Source of the DNA: Desulfocapsa sulfexigens
Lineage (GTDB): Bacteria; Desulfobacterota; Desulfobulbia; Desulfobulbales; Desulfocapsaceae
Direction: 5' to 3'
DNA length: 5,930 nucleotides
Assembly: GCA_015661935.1 (NCBI GenBank)
Contig: DQVD01000369.1
Coordinates: 1 to 5,930, forward strand
Made by a program: the position numbers and the translations under genes
Notes under the pieces: model-generated
What the model was told of the DNA's origin: nothing
What the model saw: only the letters and a program-made list of their open reading frames with translations
The model's database searches: none
Part shown: positions 5,688 through 5,930 of the stretch, piece by piece
How the letters are laid out: every line of letters begins with the position of its first letter
Numbering within the stretch: position 1 is the first letter of the stretch

Positions 5688-5930
5688 TTAAGACAACATC
5701 GCAATAAACTCATCCTCAGTAAGAATTCTCTTCCCTTTTTCCTGTGCCTTTTTAAGCTTGGAGCCAGGCTTCTCACCAACCACAAGGCAGGTTAATTTTT
5801 TAGTGATTCCGCTTGCGATCTGACCACCGTGATCCTTAACCAGCTTTTTTGCCTCTGTTCTGGATAGTTTTTTCAAACTTCCGGTAAACAGAAGTACTTC
5901 ACCGGTCAACAGAAGGTTTTCTTTTCTTTG
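5688..5930 (-). CDS. BRCT-domain C-terminus, probably NAD-dependent DNA ligase; 5' part beyond window
   Basis: The last 80 residues of a protein are present; the frame is open to the right edge, so the real start lies outside. A TTG at 5909 could be read as a start but sits at the first residue of the domain and is more likely an internal Leu. The fragment is one BRCT domain: GEVLLFTGSL, then LSRTEAKKLVKDHGGQIASG with the conserved Gly-Gly turn, KKLTCLVVGEKPGSKLKKAQ, and a final RILTEDEFIAMLS. The GEKPGSKLKKAQEKG stretch closely resembles the corresponding part of LigA (GEAAGSKLDKAQELG type), and LigA ends just after its BRCT domain, as here. LigA seals nicks in replication and repair using NAD+; its BRCT domain aids DNA binding. 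Other BRCT-tailed proteins, such as exonucleases of the DnaQ group, are not excluded. Confidence 0.82.
   Translation of the reverse strand, partial: QRKENLLLTGEVLLFTGSLKKLSRTEAKKLVKDHGGQIASGITKKLTCLVVGEKPGSKLKKAQEKGKRILTEDEFIAMLS

Noticed and set aside
1..5930. CRISPR array, tRNA or rRNA genes, full insertion sequence
   Set aside because: I saw no regularly spaced direct repeats, no tRNA cloverleaf with a TTCRA arm, no rRNA signature and no transposase reading frame.

Overview
The window looks like chromosomal DNA of a Gram-negative bacterium, most likely a sulfate-reducing Desulfobacterota (Desulfobulbaceae-like) or a close relative. This rests on moderate G+C, the flavour of the RecC, universal stress and BRCT proteins, and an intergenic motif I associate with that group; taxonomy is an inference. 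It is gene-dense, with no stretch above 300 bases lacking a gene.

Layout, left to right: (1) 1-2729, minus strand: the first 909 codons of recC, the gamma subunit of exodeoxyribonuclease V, running off the left edge; I found no in-frame stop. (2) 2730-2846: a divergent control region with a candidate plus-strand promoter and a perfect 13-bp palindrome. (3) 2847-3344, plus: a GNAT acetyltransferase of the phosphinothricin/YncA type. (4) 3352-3669, minus: a small three-helix membrane protein, convergent with the acetyltransferase and 7 bp from its stop. (5) 3670-4791, plus: an unrecognised acidic soluble protein of 373 residues whose ATG directly abuts the ATG of the membrane protein on the other strand (CAT|ATG). 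(6) 4792-4955: a gap between converging genes that holds two strong hairpins, one REP-like and one about 110 nt long. (7) 4956-5438, minus: an ATP-binding-type universal stress protein with a strong Shine-Dalgarno site. (8) 5439-5687: an intergenic region with the stress-gene promoter, short palindromes and a widely spaced inverted repeat. (9) 5688-5930, minus: the C-terminal BRCT domain of a protein cut by the right edge, probably NAD-dependent DNA ligase.

Functionally this is mostly housekeeping: double-strand-break repair (RecC, possible ligase), a stress protein and a small-molecule acetyltransferase, plus two proteins of unknown function. I see no defence island, CRISPR array, integrase or complete transposon. 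The most notable signal is structural: in both hairpins at 4806-4964, the substitutions that break perfect symmetry, apart from one C/T mismatch in the main stem and two mismatches in the weak outer extension, are G-T pairs that stay paired only in plus-strand RNA or single-stranded DNA.
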